A stretch of DNA of 64,000 nucleotides from Ktedonobacteria bacterium brp13 (GTDB lineage Bacteria; Chloroflexota; Ktedonobacteria; Ktedonobacterales; Ktedonobacteraceae): NCBI GenBank assembly GCA_015099395.1, contig AP024096.1:2542001-2606000 (forward strand), read 5' to 3'. Shown in pieces: positions 55,434 through 63,925 of the stretch. How positions within the stretch are numbered: position 1 is the stretch's first letter; every line of letters begins with the position of its first letter. The translations under genes and the position numbers were made by a program. A model generated the notes under the pieces. It ran no database searches. It had not been told where the DNA came from and saw only the letters and a program-made list of their open reading frames with translations.

Positions 55434-55781
55434 ATGATAGATGCGTTTAGCGCATTCAATATCATCCTGACACTGGTCACTATTATCGGTGGCCTGCTTG
55501 CCTATCGCAGTAGTATCGCACGGGCCGCTAACGAGGTCCAGGAGCGCGTCATCGCGGCACTGGATACGGAGATCAAGACGATGCGCGATAAGCTCGATGA
55601 TATGAAAGTAGAGAATACACGCCTGAGCCTGATTATCGACACCATCTGCGCAGCGCTACGGAGTCGTGGCATGGCAGTCTCCATCGACGGCGATATGGTC
55701 TCCATCAAGGATAGTAGCGGATCGAGCACGACGACACGTATTCAGGAAGAGCAAAAAGGACAGCAAGAGGAGGAGCGCTAG
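55434..55781 (+). CDS. membrane-anchored coiled-coil protein
   Basis: 115 aa. An N-terminal membrane helix (AFNIILTLVTIIGGLLAY) is followed by a coiled coil (VIAALDTEIKTMRDKLDDMK, VENTRLSLIIDTICAALRSR) and a charged tail. Size and layout fit a small phage membrane protein, such as a second holin or lysis accessory, but the sequence does not say which. CAGGAGCG precedes the ATG. Only 2 bases separate it from the next gene. Confidence 0.6.
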   Translation: MIDAFSAFNIILTLVTIIGGLLAYRSSIARAANEVQERVIAALDTEIKTMRDKLDDMKVENTRLSLIIDTICAALRSRGMAVSIDGDMVSIKDSSGSSTTTRIQEEQKGQQEEER

Positions 55782-55783
55782 CG

Positions 55784-56221
55784 ATGGCAACGATTGGCCT
55801 GGATTGTGAGATTGTGCTGGATAGCAACGGCTACTATGTCAAACCTGGCAGTTACCAGATGCAGCAGCCGCGCATACGCAAAGCGACCGTACGCGCCGAC
55901 GGTGCTGAGTCCTACGTAGATCTGGGTCCAGGCAAGCGAGCGTGGAGTATGACGATCCTCTGCATCAATAACCTGCTGCGCTACGATGGAGTAGCAAGTG
56001 GACAGACAGGCCAGCAGTACCGGGATGCGCTACGCACAAGCTACCTTGGCAGCATTGGGGCAACGCTGGTCTTTAGCGATCCCCTCAACGGCACGCTCCA
56101 GGTCCACTTTGATGCCTATACCGAACATGTCATGGATCTCCATAGCCAGATTACAGCGCTAGCAACAGGCGCAACCGCTGCGGCTTCGTACGAGGTGACC
56201 ATCAAGCTGATCGAGGCATAG
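55784..56221 (+). CDS. phage tail-type protein
   Basis: 145 aa, beta-rich (IGLDCEIVLDSNGYYVKPGS, GAESYVDLGPGKRAWSMTIL, GATLVFSDPLNGTLQVHFDA). It looks like a tail accessory or distal-tail domain. GAGGAG stands 6-7 bases before the ATG. It is co-transcribed with the membrane protein before it. Exact class uncertain; no tape measure gene accompanies it. Confidence 0.55.
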   Translation: MATIGLDCEIVLDSNGYYVKPGSYQMQQPRIRKATVRADGAESYVDLGPGKRAWSMTILCINNLLRYDGVASGQTGQQYRDALRTSYLGSIGATLVFSDPLNGTLQVHFDAYTEHVMDLHSQITALATGATAAASYEVTIKLIEA

Positions 56222-56270
56222 CCAGCTGATAGAAACAAGTAGACAGCGACAGAAAGGGCTCACATACATC

Positions 56271-57905
56271 GTGAAGCGAGAGCAGAAAAGTCAGAATAGT
56301 CAAGACACTCAAGATACTCAAGACACTCAAAGCAGTGAGAAGATCCAGAAAAATCCACGCAGGAAAGCAAAAACTGAGGTCAAACGTGGTACGAAAGGGG
56401 GAAGAGAAAGAGTCAGGCCAGGGATAGGCTGGTTCGCACGTGAGGTGCTGGGCAAGCCGCTCTATCCCTATCAAGAGATCGTGGGGGATGCGATTCTGCG
56501 CTCGATCATCGAGGGACGCGGCGATACATTTACCGTTATGTTCGCCCGGCAGATGGGCAAGAACCAGCTCAGCGCCATCCTGGAGGCCTATCTGCTCTTC
56601 GCCTTTGAGGAGGGAACCATCGTGAAGGCAGCACCAACCTACAAGCCTCAGATCATTAATTCACGGATGCGCATCCTCACGATGCTTGAGGCACCGCTCA
56701 TCCGCGCCCGCGTCTGGAAATCGTTCGGCTATATCGTCGGCCTCGCCCCTGAACAGGCGCAGGTTGAGGCGCAGAGCGGTCCGCGACTGATGCTGTTCTC
56801 AGCAGGACCGGAGTCCTCGATCGTGGGCGCGACCGCCAGCTTGCTACTGGAGGTCGATGAGGCACAGGATGTGCAGATACAGAAATACGATACCGAGCTC
56901 AAACCGATGGCGGCGACACAGAATGCAACGACGGTAATGTACGGAACAGCCTGGTCCGACGATACATTGCTGGCACAGACACGCGCCCATAATCTGCTAC
57001 GAGAGCAGGAAGATGGCATCAAGCGCCACTTCGAGTTTGACTGGCAGACGCTCGCGGATATCAACTGGCGCTATAAGCAATTTGTCGAGGGCGAAATGCT
57101 ACGTCTGGGTGCGGATCATCTCTCGATTCGTACACAATACCGTTTGCTACCGATCTCAGGGGCTGGCTGCCTGCTCAACGATCTACAACGCCACCTGCTA
57201 CGCGGTAGCCATCACTGGCAGGCTGAGCCGGACGAGGAGGAGAGGAGCGAGGATAGCTATTATGTTGCCGGGCTCGATGTCGGTGGCGAGGAACGACCGG
57301 GACCAGGTCAGGAGCAGCGCAGTACGCTGCATAATAAACGCGACAGCACCGTCCTGACGATCGGACGCGTCCACTATAACGAACTCGATCTGCCCGCTAT
57401 CGACATCGTCCACCAATACTGGTGGACAGGCATGAAGCACAGCGATCAGTATGCCGCCGTCTGCACCATCGTGCAGCAATGGAATATTCATAAGCTGGTC
57501 ATAGATGCAACCGGGCTGGGCGAAGCACTGGCGAGCCTGCTTAGCGATCGTTTCGCCAGCGAACGTATCAGTGGCTACAAGTTCAGTCGCAGCAGCAAAA
57601 GTCATCTGACCTATCAGGTACTCAGTATGATCAACTCCGCACGTCTCAAGCTGTATAGCGCAGAGAGTGCACCCGACGACATGTTCGAAGAGTGCTGGAA
57701 ACAGCTCCGGCTCGCGCGCTATCGTATTCCTGGTGAGAACCTGATGGACATGTATGTCGATGCCAGCGAAGGGCACGACGACTTCTTGATGAGCGTCGCC
57801 CTCTGTGCAGAGGCCGTCCGCGAGGTAACCACCCGTCCCATCGTAGAAAGTGCCATCATCCGTCCCAGGAGACTATACGAAGATAGCCTGGAGGGACGTT
57901 TCTAG
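56271..57905 (+). CDS. phage terminase large subunit
   Basis: 544 aa from GTG 56271. After a basic, low-complexity N-terminus with three DTQ repeats comes the ATPase: LYPYQEIVGDAILRSIIEGR, MFARQMGKNQLSAILEAYLL (Walker A-like, about 92-111), KAAPTYKPQIINSRMRIL, SLLLEVDEAQDVQIQKYDTE (Walker B), VMYGTAWSDD. The nuclease domain follows: YYVAGLDVGGEERP (first Asp), LVIDATGLGEALASLLSDRF, ASEGHDDFLMSVALCAEAV (last acidic pair). The enzyme cuts and pumps DNA into proheads. It is the last gene of the cluster, unusual because terminases normally come first. Its final 73 bp recur at 60491. Confidence 0.85.
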   Translation: MKREQKSQNSQDTQDTQDTQSSEKIQKNPRRKAKTEVKRGTKGGRERVRPGIGWFAREVLGKPLYPYQEIVGDAILRSIIEGRGDTFTVMFARQMGKNQLSAILEAYLLFAFEEGTIVKAAPTYKPQIINSRMRILTMLEAPLIRARVWKSFGYIVGLAPEQAQVEAQSGPRLMLFSAGPESSIVGATASLLLEVDEAQDVQIQKYDTELKPMAATQNATTVMYGTAWSDDTLLAQTRAHNLLREQEDGIKRHFEFDWQTLADINWRYKQFVEGEMLRLGADHLSIRTQYRLLPISGAGCLLNDLQRHLLRGSHHWQAEPDEEERSEDSYYVAGLDVGGEERPGPGQEQRSTLHNKRDSTVLTIGRVHYNELDLPAIDIVHQYWWTGMKHSDQYAAVCTIVQQWNIHKLVIDATGLGEALASLLSDRFASERISGYKFSRSSKSHLTYQVLSMINSARLKLYSAESAPDDMFEECWKQLRLARYRIPGENLMDMYVDASEGHDDFLMSVALCAEAVREVTTRPIVESAIIRPRRLYEDSLEGRF

Positions 57906-57906
57906 C
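57834..57906 (+). repeat. 73-bp direct repeat, copy 1 (3' end of the terminase gene)
   Basis: 71 of 73 bases match 60491-60563. It covers the last 23 codons and stop (RPIVESAIIRPRRLYEDSLE...). The pair brackets 2.6 kb with two minus-strand genes. Confidence 0.9.
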
Positions 57907-57938
57907 AGCGTACTTTCTAGCACGTACTAGCGAGTACA

Positions 57939-58631
57939 TTACGACGCCTGGGCTTCTACAGACTGCAGGGCCGTATTACAGGCCTCTTGCGCGGCCTGTA
58001 CGCACAGCACGATCTGTGTAGAGATAGCACGTTGATAGCTCTTCCCAGCAATGGAGAGCGTCACCACAAAGCCTCTAGCAATAAATATACCCGCCTGCGT
58101 AGGCCGAAACGAGATAGCACCATCCACCTCTTGTTGCGGTTGCAGAAGCGCCTGCTGCACTGGATGCGTCACATAGAGGGTTGTGGGCGCATGAGGCTGA
58201 GCCTGATAAGAAGGAGGATAGCCCATGGCTGAGCCTAATCCGCCCTGATGATGCTCTTCCGGGCGCACGATCGATGTTCCCATCCAGGTGAGATGGGGCG
58301 GGAGCTGGTTTATGACAATCTTTTGCAACACGATTGGCTGCTGCCCCTGGTTGATCATGCTCAGACCAATGGTGAAGGCCTGTCCAGGGACAAGCTGATT
58401 ATTTCCAATATCAATGGGATTATTGCTGGTCACGAAAGCATCAGGGGCAGCGGGAACGCTCGCCGGGGCGGTTGCATGCTTCTCCGGCGTGATCACAGCA
58501 GTGCCTGTAGGCCCTCCAGGGAAAAGAGCGCACCCACCTATGGCTACAGCCAACAGGAACAAAAGTGCATGTGGAAAGATACGCAGAAGAGGGATGTGGG
58601 ATGGATATTTCGTCATCATGATCAATCTCAT
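57939..58631 (-). CDS. putative lipoprotein
   Basis: 230 aa. A signal peptide (LLRIFPHALLFLLAVAIGGC) ends in a lipobox AIGGC, so Cys about residue 34 would be lipidated and the protein anchored outside the membrane. The mature part has a beta-sandwich look (LVPGQAFTIGLSMINQGQQP, ISFRPTQAGIFIARGFVVTL), similar to domains that bind surface partners. AAAAAGG lies 9 bases before the ATG. It is divergent in style from the phage genes and lies inside the segment bounded by the 73-bp repeats. Function unknown. Confidence 0.65.
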   Translation of the reverse strand: MRLIMMTKYPSHIPLLRIFPHALLFLLAVAIGGCALFPGGPTGTAVITPEKHATAPASVPAAPDAFVTSNNPIDIGNNQLVPGQAFTIGLSMINQGQQPIVLQKIVINQLPPHLTWMGTSIVRPEEHHQGGLGSAMGYPPSYQAQPHAPTTLYVTHPVQQALLQPQQEVDGAISFRPTQAGIFIARGFVVTLSIAGKSYQRAISTQIVLCVQAAQEACNTALQSVEAQAS

Positions 58632-58718
58632 GTATTGAAACCTTTTTGTGAGGCCGTGGCTGATCGGATATGATCAGCCACGGCCTCCTTCCTTGCTCAG
58701 GTAGCAGAGTAAGCGCTG

Positions 58719-59993
58719 TTACCAGGCCGTGTAGATAATTTGTGCCCCGGTCGGATAATAATTATTGCCATACAAAAGATGGCTCCATCCTTCTGGCGAA
58801 CTATCCAACAGATGGACGATGACATTGGTAGAGAAGCCACTCTTCGCAGTCACGCAGATAATGATACATGCGGTGCCACCATAATTGTAGGCAGACGAAT
58901 TTGACGTTTCAAAATACGTTCCAGCGGTGTAGCGTAACGCGTAAGGATTGTTGCGCTGATTATCAGAACTTGAAACATCACCGCCAAACTGATCCCCTCC
59001 AAGCCATGTATAGGGAACGATGCGATAGTCAAGGGGATTCCCGCCATTACAGGTATACTCCTGTTTAATAAACTCAAACACACTCTGGATTTGATGCGCC
59101 CAGTTCGTTGATGGATTGGGGACCCTCATCGTCGATGACTGGGAACTCGTTAAATGAAAGGACCCACTCATTGACCAATTAGAGCCGGAAGCCTGTAACT
59201 CAATGCCAATGTCGGAGTCTGCTGTGGTTCCATATTGCAGCCAACCGGTAAACTCGTTGGTAGCATGTAACTCACCAATGGTGGTCCATTGTGTCCAGGC
59301 ACTACTGGTATTGGACCAGGTACAAATGGTGACAGGTCCACCAGAATTTGGCTGGAGGGCATTCGCATGCATAACCGGCGTATGCTGAATAGTGAGTTTC
59401 GTCACTGGCACGGCCGCCGCTGCTTTAGCAACCTGAGTGTTATTACCATAATAGCGACTAAAATAGTAATCCTCAATCAGATTGCCTTGCGCATCCGTGG
59501 CTTGCATTTCATAGTTGACATGAGCATCGGAGGATACCAGCGTATGATTGGTTATGGCAGGAGCCTGCAGAGATGTATGCACCTGTCCCAGTGCATCAGT
59601 GGTACCGCTGCCAACCATCACTTCACCCACATTTGCCCCTGCGAAACCATCATTGAGCGGTTGATTCGTCGGGGTAGCTTTAAAGGTATGGTTGGCGAGA
59701 GCGAGCTTCGTTGAAGTAATCAACGCCTTCTCTTGCGCGGTCATAATCGGCGCTTGCGGGATCGCTAGAATATGGACCGTGGCCCCTGGCACTGCTGTCC
59801 CATTGGTATTCAACAAGGTGATATGCGCCAGATTGGCATCGAAGGGGACTGCAACCGTCGCCTGCGCATAACTGGCTGACGTCATGCCAAACAATGCGAT
59901 ACAGAGAACGGTACAGAAAGCATAAGAGAATTTCTGGAACCAGCGCTTGACCAGGTACTTTGTAAAAAAGGATCGCATGAAAAGCATCTCCAT
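58719..59993 (-). CDS. secreted protein, unknown function
   Basis: 424 aa. Signal sequence with a charged n-region and hydrophobic core (FSYAFCTVLCIALFGMTSAS) ending near AYAQA. An Ig-like segment follows (ITLLNTNGTAVPGATVHILA, GTTDALGQVHTSL). The C-terminal half is rich in Ser/Asn/Tyr/Trp (NYEMQATDAQGNLIEDYYFS, WLQYGTTADSDIGIELQASG, YYPTGAQIIYTAW) with paired cysteines, like some extracellular hydrolases or surface proteins. AAGGA lies 8 bases before the ATG at 59993. It is on the same strand as the lipoprotein gene 87 bases away, perhaps one transcript. Confidence 0.65.
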   Translation of the reverse strand: MEMLFMRSFFTKYLVKRWFQKFSYAFCTVLCIALFGMTSASYAQATVAVPFDANLAHITLLNTNGTAVPGATVHILAIPQAPIMTAQEKALITSTKLALANHTFKATPTNQPLNDGFAGANVGEVMVGSGTTDALGQVHTSLQAPAITNHTLVSSDAHVNYEMQATDAQGNLIEDYYFSRYYGNNTQVAKAAAAVPVTKLTIQHTPVMHANALQPNSGGPVTICTWSNTSSAWTQWTTIGELHATNEFTGWLQYGTTADSDIGIELQASGSNWSMSGSFHLTSSQSSTMRVPNPSTNWAHQIQSVFEFIKQEYTCNGGNPLDYRIVPYTWLGGDQFGGDVSSSDNQRNNPYALRYTAGTYFETSNSSAYNYGGTACIIICVTAKSGFSTNVIVHLLDSSPEGWSHLLYGNNYYPTGAQIIYTAW

Positions 59994-60490
59994 TCAAAAA
60001 TTCCTTTCAATGAAAGGAGCACAATGATTGATTCCGAGAGCCGCAAGTATGTCCGGTAATGTCGTTCTCATTCTAAAATCTTATTCCGAAACCCAACGCG
60101 ACTGGCGTCGCTAGTGCCCGCACACGCAGGTTTTCGGATAAGTAGTAAGCAGTTGACCGCCTGTCCATATACATACTCTCTATATGCTCTCTTTGTCTGG
60201 CAGACCTGACAGCATGAGCAATCTACAAGGTTACCATGAGATCCTTTCCTCTGCACGCCACTCAGATATTTTGCAGGCGACACACGAGCATTATGCATTT
60301 AACCAGATAGATGTTAATGCATATATATGATATACCATAAGGTACGAGATTTGTAAATATCCTCAATAATGCTCTTACGGTCCTTCTGCGTAGGTATGGA
60401 TTTTTATCCATATTTATGGCATGATGAATTGGATATATACGACAAGGATACATCGTTATAATGCATATAATTAAAGCAAAAGATTTAACA
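59994..60490. other. intergenic, about 500 bp
   Basis: No supported gene. AT-rich parts near 60310-60350 and 60420-60480 could hold promoters for the secreted-protein genes. Confidence 0.35.
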
Positions 60491-60563
60491 CGTCCCATCG
60501 TAGAAAGTGCCATCATCCGTCTCAGGAGACTATACGAAGATAGCCTGGAGGGGCGTTTCTAGC
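60491..60563 (+). repeat. 73-bp direct repeat, copy 2
   Basis: Duplicate of the terminase gene end with two substitutions; it still encodes RPIVESAIIRLRRLYEDS... and a stop, but without an upstream gene. It marks the right border of the 2.6 kb segment. Confidence 0.9.
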
Positions 60564-60720
60564 CAGGAGACATTGCTCGCTGCATACTATGGTACTATGT
60601 TATCTGGAATAGAAAATGGTGCGAAACGGTTTCCTTCTACGAGGCAAGAGAACGGATCTTGCACTCAATAGTGCATGCACCGATCATTAAAACGAAAAAG
60701 ATCACAGGAGTAATAAAGTC

Positions 60721-61194
60721 ATGAGTTCACAACAAAAGGTTCAGGTCGGCGATAGCGCCCCTGATTTTACACGCACAACGCATAACGGTACAACAATCAA
60801 CCTGAAGAGCTTCCAGGGCCAAAAGGCCGTTGTCCTGTATTTCTATCCAAAAGACGGGACGTCGGTCTGCACAGCTGAGGCATGCAATTTCCGCGATCGC
60901 TATGAGGACTTCAAGACAGCAGGCGCTGAGGTTATCGGCGTCAGTAGCGACTCCGCTGAGTCACATAAAGCGTTCGCTTCACACTACCAGCTGCCCTTTG
61001 AGTTGATCAGCGATAGCGACGACTCACTGCGCGAACTCTACGGTGTAGCACCGGAGCAGACAAGTTTCGGCCTGCTGCCCGGACGTGTCACCTACGTTAT
61101 CGACAAAGAGGGCGTCGTACAGCTCGCCTTCGCCTCCGTACTGGAGTCCGAGCCACACATCACAAAGGCATTACAGCTTCTGCAACAACAGTAA
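60721..61194 (+). CDS. bcp: peroxiredoxin, Bcp/PrxQ type
   Basis: 157 aa, full family length. VQVGDSAPDFT opens the thioredoxin fold; VVLYFYPKDGTSVCTAEACN has the peroxidatic Cys50 and the resolving Cys55, the C-x4-C spacing of PrxQ. Arg in the later LLPGRVTYVI region completes the active site. The enzyme reduces hydrogen peroxide and organic peroxides in the cytoplasm with thioredoxin. ACAGGAG lies upstream of the ATG. A terminator follows. It stands as a single gene. Confidence 0.95.
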   Translation: MSSQQKVQVGDSAPDFTRTTHNGTTINLKSFQGQKAVVLYFYPKDGTSVCTAEACNFRDRYEDFKTAGAEVIGVSSDSAESHKAFASHYQLPFELISDSDDSLRELYGVAPEQTSFGLLPGRVTYVIDKEGVVQLAFASVLESEPHITKALQLLQQQ

Positions 61195-61227
61195 GCGATC
61201 TGCTTGTAGTGAGAACTAGAGCCAGAC

Positions 61228-61270
61228 AAGGGTCCTATCTGGAATTGCAGGTAGGGCCCTTATATTTATG
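61228..61270 (+). terminator. terminator after bcp
   Basis: AAGGGTCCTA and TAGGGCCCTT (one G-T pair) form a 10-bp stem around a 14-base loop, followed by TATATTTAT, 33 bases after the bcp stop. Confidence 0.7.
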
Positions 61271-61354
61271 CAATAAACATATTTCAAGCTATAGCGATAG
61301 TAGATATTTACACTGCCAGAGATACCATACACTATTGCAGGAGATGCAGCCTAT

Positions 61355-61547
61355 GCCTCCCTCTTTGAGGGGGGACAGCTGCGCTTAGCAGCAGGGGGGA
61401 GTAGAACGCTAGCAATGCCCTGTAATCCTCGATGACCGACTATGAAGGCTAGCGTGATAGAGAGCGTTTAATGGTGCAATATAGCATAGTTCGAGAATCT
61501 ACTCCCCCCTGTCGCTGCGGCGACATCCCCCCTCAAAGAGGGAGGCA
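61355..61547. repeat. dispersed repeat pair related to the 114-bp units
   Basis: GCCTCCCTCTTTGAGGGGGG...GGGGGGAGTAGAACGCTAGCAA...TGTAATCCTCGAT resembles the 114-bp unit at 50771. An inverted partner (CTCCCCCCTGTCGC...CAAAGAGGGAGGC) lies at about 61502-61547, so the segment can form a long hairpin. Confidence 0.7.
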
Positions 61548-61666
61548 GGGTTATTAGCATCCTTTCAGGCTATAGTGTAATTTAGTTATGTTTAAATATA
61601 TTTTTAAGCTGCAGCGATGGCATTGGTGGCTTTGGGTGAGCATGTAGGAAGAAACTGTGCATGATC

Positions 61667-61726
61667 TTGACTTTTATGGCCGAGTCGTGCTAATATCCGA
61701 GTGTCCCACTAGGATATTAGCACGAC
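61667..61726 (+). promoter_or_regulatory. promoter of the iron permease gene with overlapping palindrome
   Basis: TTGACT (61667-61672), 18-base spacer and TAATAT (61691-61696). The arms GTCGTGCTAATATCC (61684-61698) and GGATATTAGCACGAC (61712-61726) are perfect complements with a 13-base spacer; the first covers the -10 element. A repressor binding here would block transcription. Confidence 0.6.
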
Positions 61727-61800
61727 CTAATATTAAAGAACATATGAAGACCACGGGGAAAAACCCTACTATAGATTGATTGTTCGAGAGGAAAAGTACA

Positions 61801-62850
61801 ATGTCGAGTGAGTCTATCCAGCACGCTGCAGTGAAGAATCCATGGCGCAGAGTGTGGCAAGCTGTTCTTATCGTTTGTGGACTGATTATTGTGGGTGTTC
61901 TGGTCTGGCAGGGGATTACATCTGGTGGCACGCCTAACCCGACCGCTGCACATCTGGACAAGAATGCCGCCATTGTCAATACAGCTATTCTGGTCTTCCG
62001 CGAGGGATTGGAGGCCATCCTGGTCTTATCAGCGATCACTGCTAGCCTGGTGAAATCGAAGCAGTCGTATCGCAAGCCGATCGCTATTGGTTCAGGCGTT
62101 GGCATGCTAGCAACGATAGTAACCTGGTTCGCACTGGTCGGTATCCTCAGCACAATCGCGGCCCCGGCACTGGACATCCAGGCGGGGACAGGTCTGCTCG
62201 CGATCATTGTACTGCTCGTAATCATGAACTGGTTCTTCCACAAGATCTACTGGACCGGCTGGATCTCCATGCACAACAAGAAACGTCGTGCAATCATGGA
62301 GACGGCGACCGATAATCAGAGAAAAGCCGCCTTCGGGCTGGCGATGCTGGGTCTGACGGCGATCTATCGCGAGGGTTTCGAGGTCGATCTCTTCTTGCAG
62401 AGCCTGCGTATGCAGGTCGGCTCAACCGTTGTACTGACAGGAGTAGCCATCGGTATCTTCTTTACAGCGATCGTCGGCGTGCTGACATTTGTCATGCACC
62501 ACAAGCTCCCATATAAAAAGATGCTGGTACTGACCGGCGTGATGCTTGGAGTCGTCCTGATCGTCATGGTCGGCGAGAGCGTCCAGGAGATGCAGCAAGC
62601 AAACTGGATCGCCACGACCGCCCTGAATTTGCCGATCCCCGCCTGGATGGGTCTCTGGTTCGCAGTCTTCCCGAATATCCAGGGATTGGTGGCACAGGCG
62701 ATCGCAATTGTCGCGGTCCTGGGTTCCTACTTCTACGCCGAGAACATGCGCGTCTGGCGTCCACGTAGAGAGGCAAGCAGGCAGGCAGATACAAACGCTG
62801 CCGCACAACTAGCCATCGAGATAGACAGCGCTGAAATAACGACCAACTAA
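61801..62850 (+). CDS. Ftr1-type high-affinity iron permease
   Basis: 349 aa with about seven membrane helices. The two REGxE iron-ligand motifs are FREGLEAILVLSAI (about residue 67) and YREGFEVDLFLQSL (about 189), as in Ftr1/EfeU permeases that move ferric iron. N-terminal helix AVLIVCGLIIVGVLVWQG. ATG 61801 has AGAGGA 8 bases upstream; the longer frame needs a TTG at 61780. EfeO and EfeB partners are not adjacent, so the protein may act with unlinked genes or a different oxidase. The promoter with palindrome upstream suggests metal-dependent control. Confidence 0.9.
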   Translation: MSSESIQHAAVKNPWRRVWQAVLIVCGLIIVGVLVWQGITSGGTPNPTAAHLDKNAAIVNTAILVFREGLEAILVLSAITASLVKSKQSYRKPIAIGSGVGMLATIVTWFALVGILSTIAAPALDIQAGTGLLAIIVLLVIMNWFFHKIYWTGWISMHNKKRRAIMETATDNQRKAAFGLAMLGLTAIYREGFEVDLFLQSLRMQVGSTVVLTGVAIGIFFTAIVGVLTFVMHHKLPYKKMLVLTGVMLGVVLIVMVGESVQEMQQANWIATTALNLPIPAWMGLWFAVFPNIQGLVAQAIAIVAVLGSYFYAENMRVWRPRREASRQADTNAAAQLAIEIDSAEITTN

Positions 62851-62879
62851 ACGGGTAACGATAAACAGATAAAGCAAAC

Positions 62880-62928
62880 AGGAAATCCACGTTTCTATTG
62901 AGATGTGGACTCCTTGTTTCTTCTATAA
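62880..62928 (+). terminator. possible terminator after the iron permease gene
   Basis: GGAAATCCAC and GTGGACTCC can pair imperfectly around a 14-base loop, followed by TTGTTTCTTC. Weak but well placed. Confidence 0.4.
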
Positions 62929-63049
62929 GAACAATGCCTTCTACAGAGACGCGCTGGACTACACTTCTGTTTGTACTGCGGCTCTATCTGGTGCTACATT
63001 ACCATGAATAGCGTGGCACCAGATATCTTAGCAGGAAGGAAGCAGAAGC

Positions 63050-63925
63050 ATGTTAGAAACATTTGCACCCATGCAGATCAAGACCAGTGGAGCCAGCATT
63101 CACCTGATGAAAGGCGGCTCAGGCGAGCCACTTTTACTACTCCATGGCTTTCCTCAAACGCTTGCTATGTGGCACAAGATCGCGCCTCGCCTCGCTGAAA
63201 ACTTTACTGTTGTGCTCGCCGACCTGCGTGGTTATGGCGATAGCTCCAAGCCCAAAGATGAGCCCGATCACTCGAACTATGCAAAACGAGTAATGGCTCA
63301 GGATATGGTCGAAGTGATGAGTCAACTGGGCTACGAAACGTTTTCTGTGGTGGGGCATGATCGAGGAGCGCGTGTCACTCATCGTATGCTGCTCGATCAT
63401 GCACAGCGCATCAAACGGGCTGCGGTGCTGGATATAGTACCCACCTATGAGATGTATAAGACAACTGACAAAGAATTAGCGACCGCCTATTATCATTGGT
63501 TCTTCTTCATCCAACCTGCCGATCTTCCTGAGCACTTGCTTGCGGGGCAGGCAGAGTACTACATCCGCAATGTGTTGGGGCGCCTGTCCGGAGACTTCTC
63601 GGCATTTACGTCAGAGGCGCTGGCTCAATACATACGCTGCTTTAGCGATCCCGCGACCATCCATGGCATCTGCGAGGACTATCGCGCCTCTGCCAGCATC
63701 GATTTACAGCATGATGAGGCGGATATGCAACAAAAAGTGCATTGCCCACTGCTCGCCTTATGGGGGTCGAAGGGCTTTATTGGGCACAAATATGATGTCT
63801 TGTCGATCTGGCGCAAACGTGCAGAAATAGTACAGGGCCAGGGCATCCCATCCGGGCATTTTCTTGCGGAAGAAGCGCCAGAAGAAACGTATACGGCACT
63901 ACAGACATTCCTTTCTCAGCATTGA
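63050..63925 (+). CDS. alpha/beta hydrolase, haloacetate dehalogenase / epoxide hydrolase type
   Basis: 291 aa. LLLLHGFPQTLAMWHKIAPR holds the oxyanion region; VVGHDRGARVTHRM has an Asp nucleophile (Asp104) followed by Arg105 and Arg108, the arginines that bind the carboxylate in fluoroacetate dehalogenases. The cap has YYHWFFFIQPADLPEHLL with the His-Trp pair of that subgroup. The catalytic His is in SGHFLAEEAPEE near residue 270. Predicted cytoplasmic dehalogenation of haloacetates; epoxide hydrolases share the Asp, so substrate testing would be needed to decide. AAGGAAG precedes the ATG. Single gene. Confidence 0.85.
   Translation: MLETFAPMQIKTSGASIHLMKGGSGEPLLLLHGFPQTLAMWHKIAPRLAENFTVVLADLRGYGDSSKPKDEPDHSNYAKRVMAQDMVEVMSQLGYETFSVVGHDRGARVTHRMLLDHAQRIKRAAVLDIVPTYEMYKTTDKELATAYYHWFFFIQPADLPEHLLAGQAEYYIRNVLGRLSGDFSAFTSEALAQYIRCFSDPATIHGICEDYRASASIDLQHDEADMQQKVHCPLLALWGSKGFIGHKYDVLSIWRKRAEIVQGQGIPSGHFLAEEAPEETYTALQTFLSQH

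Noticed and set aside
60262..60516. 84-codon minus-strand ORF
   Set aside because: Overlaps the duplicated terminase end region and lacks a ribosome site or family features.
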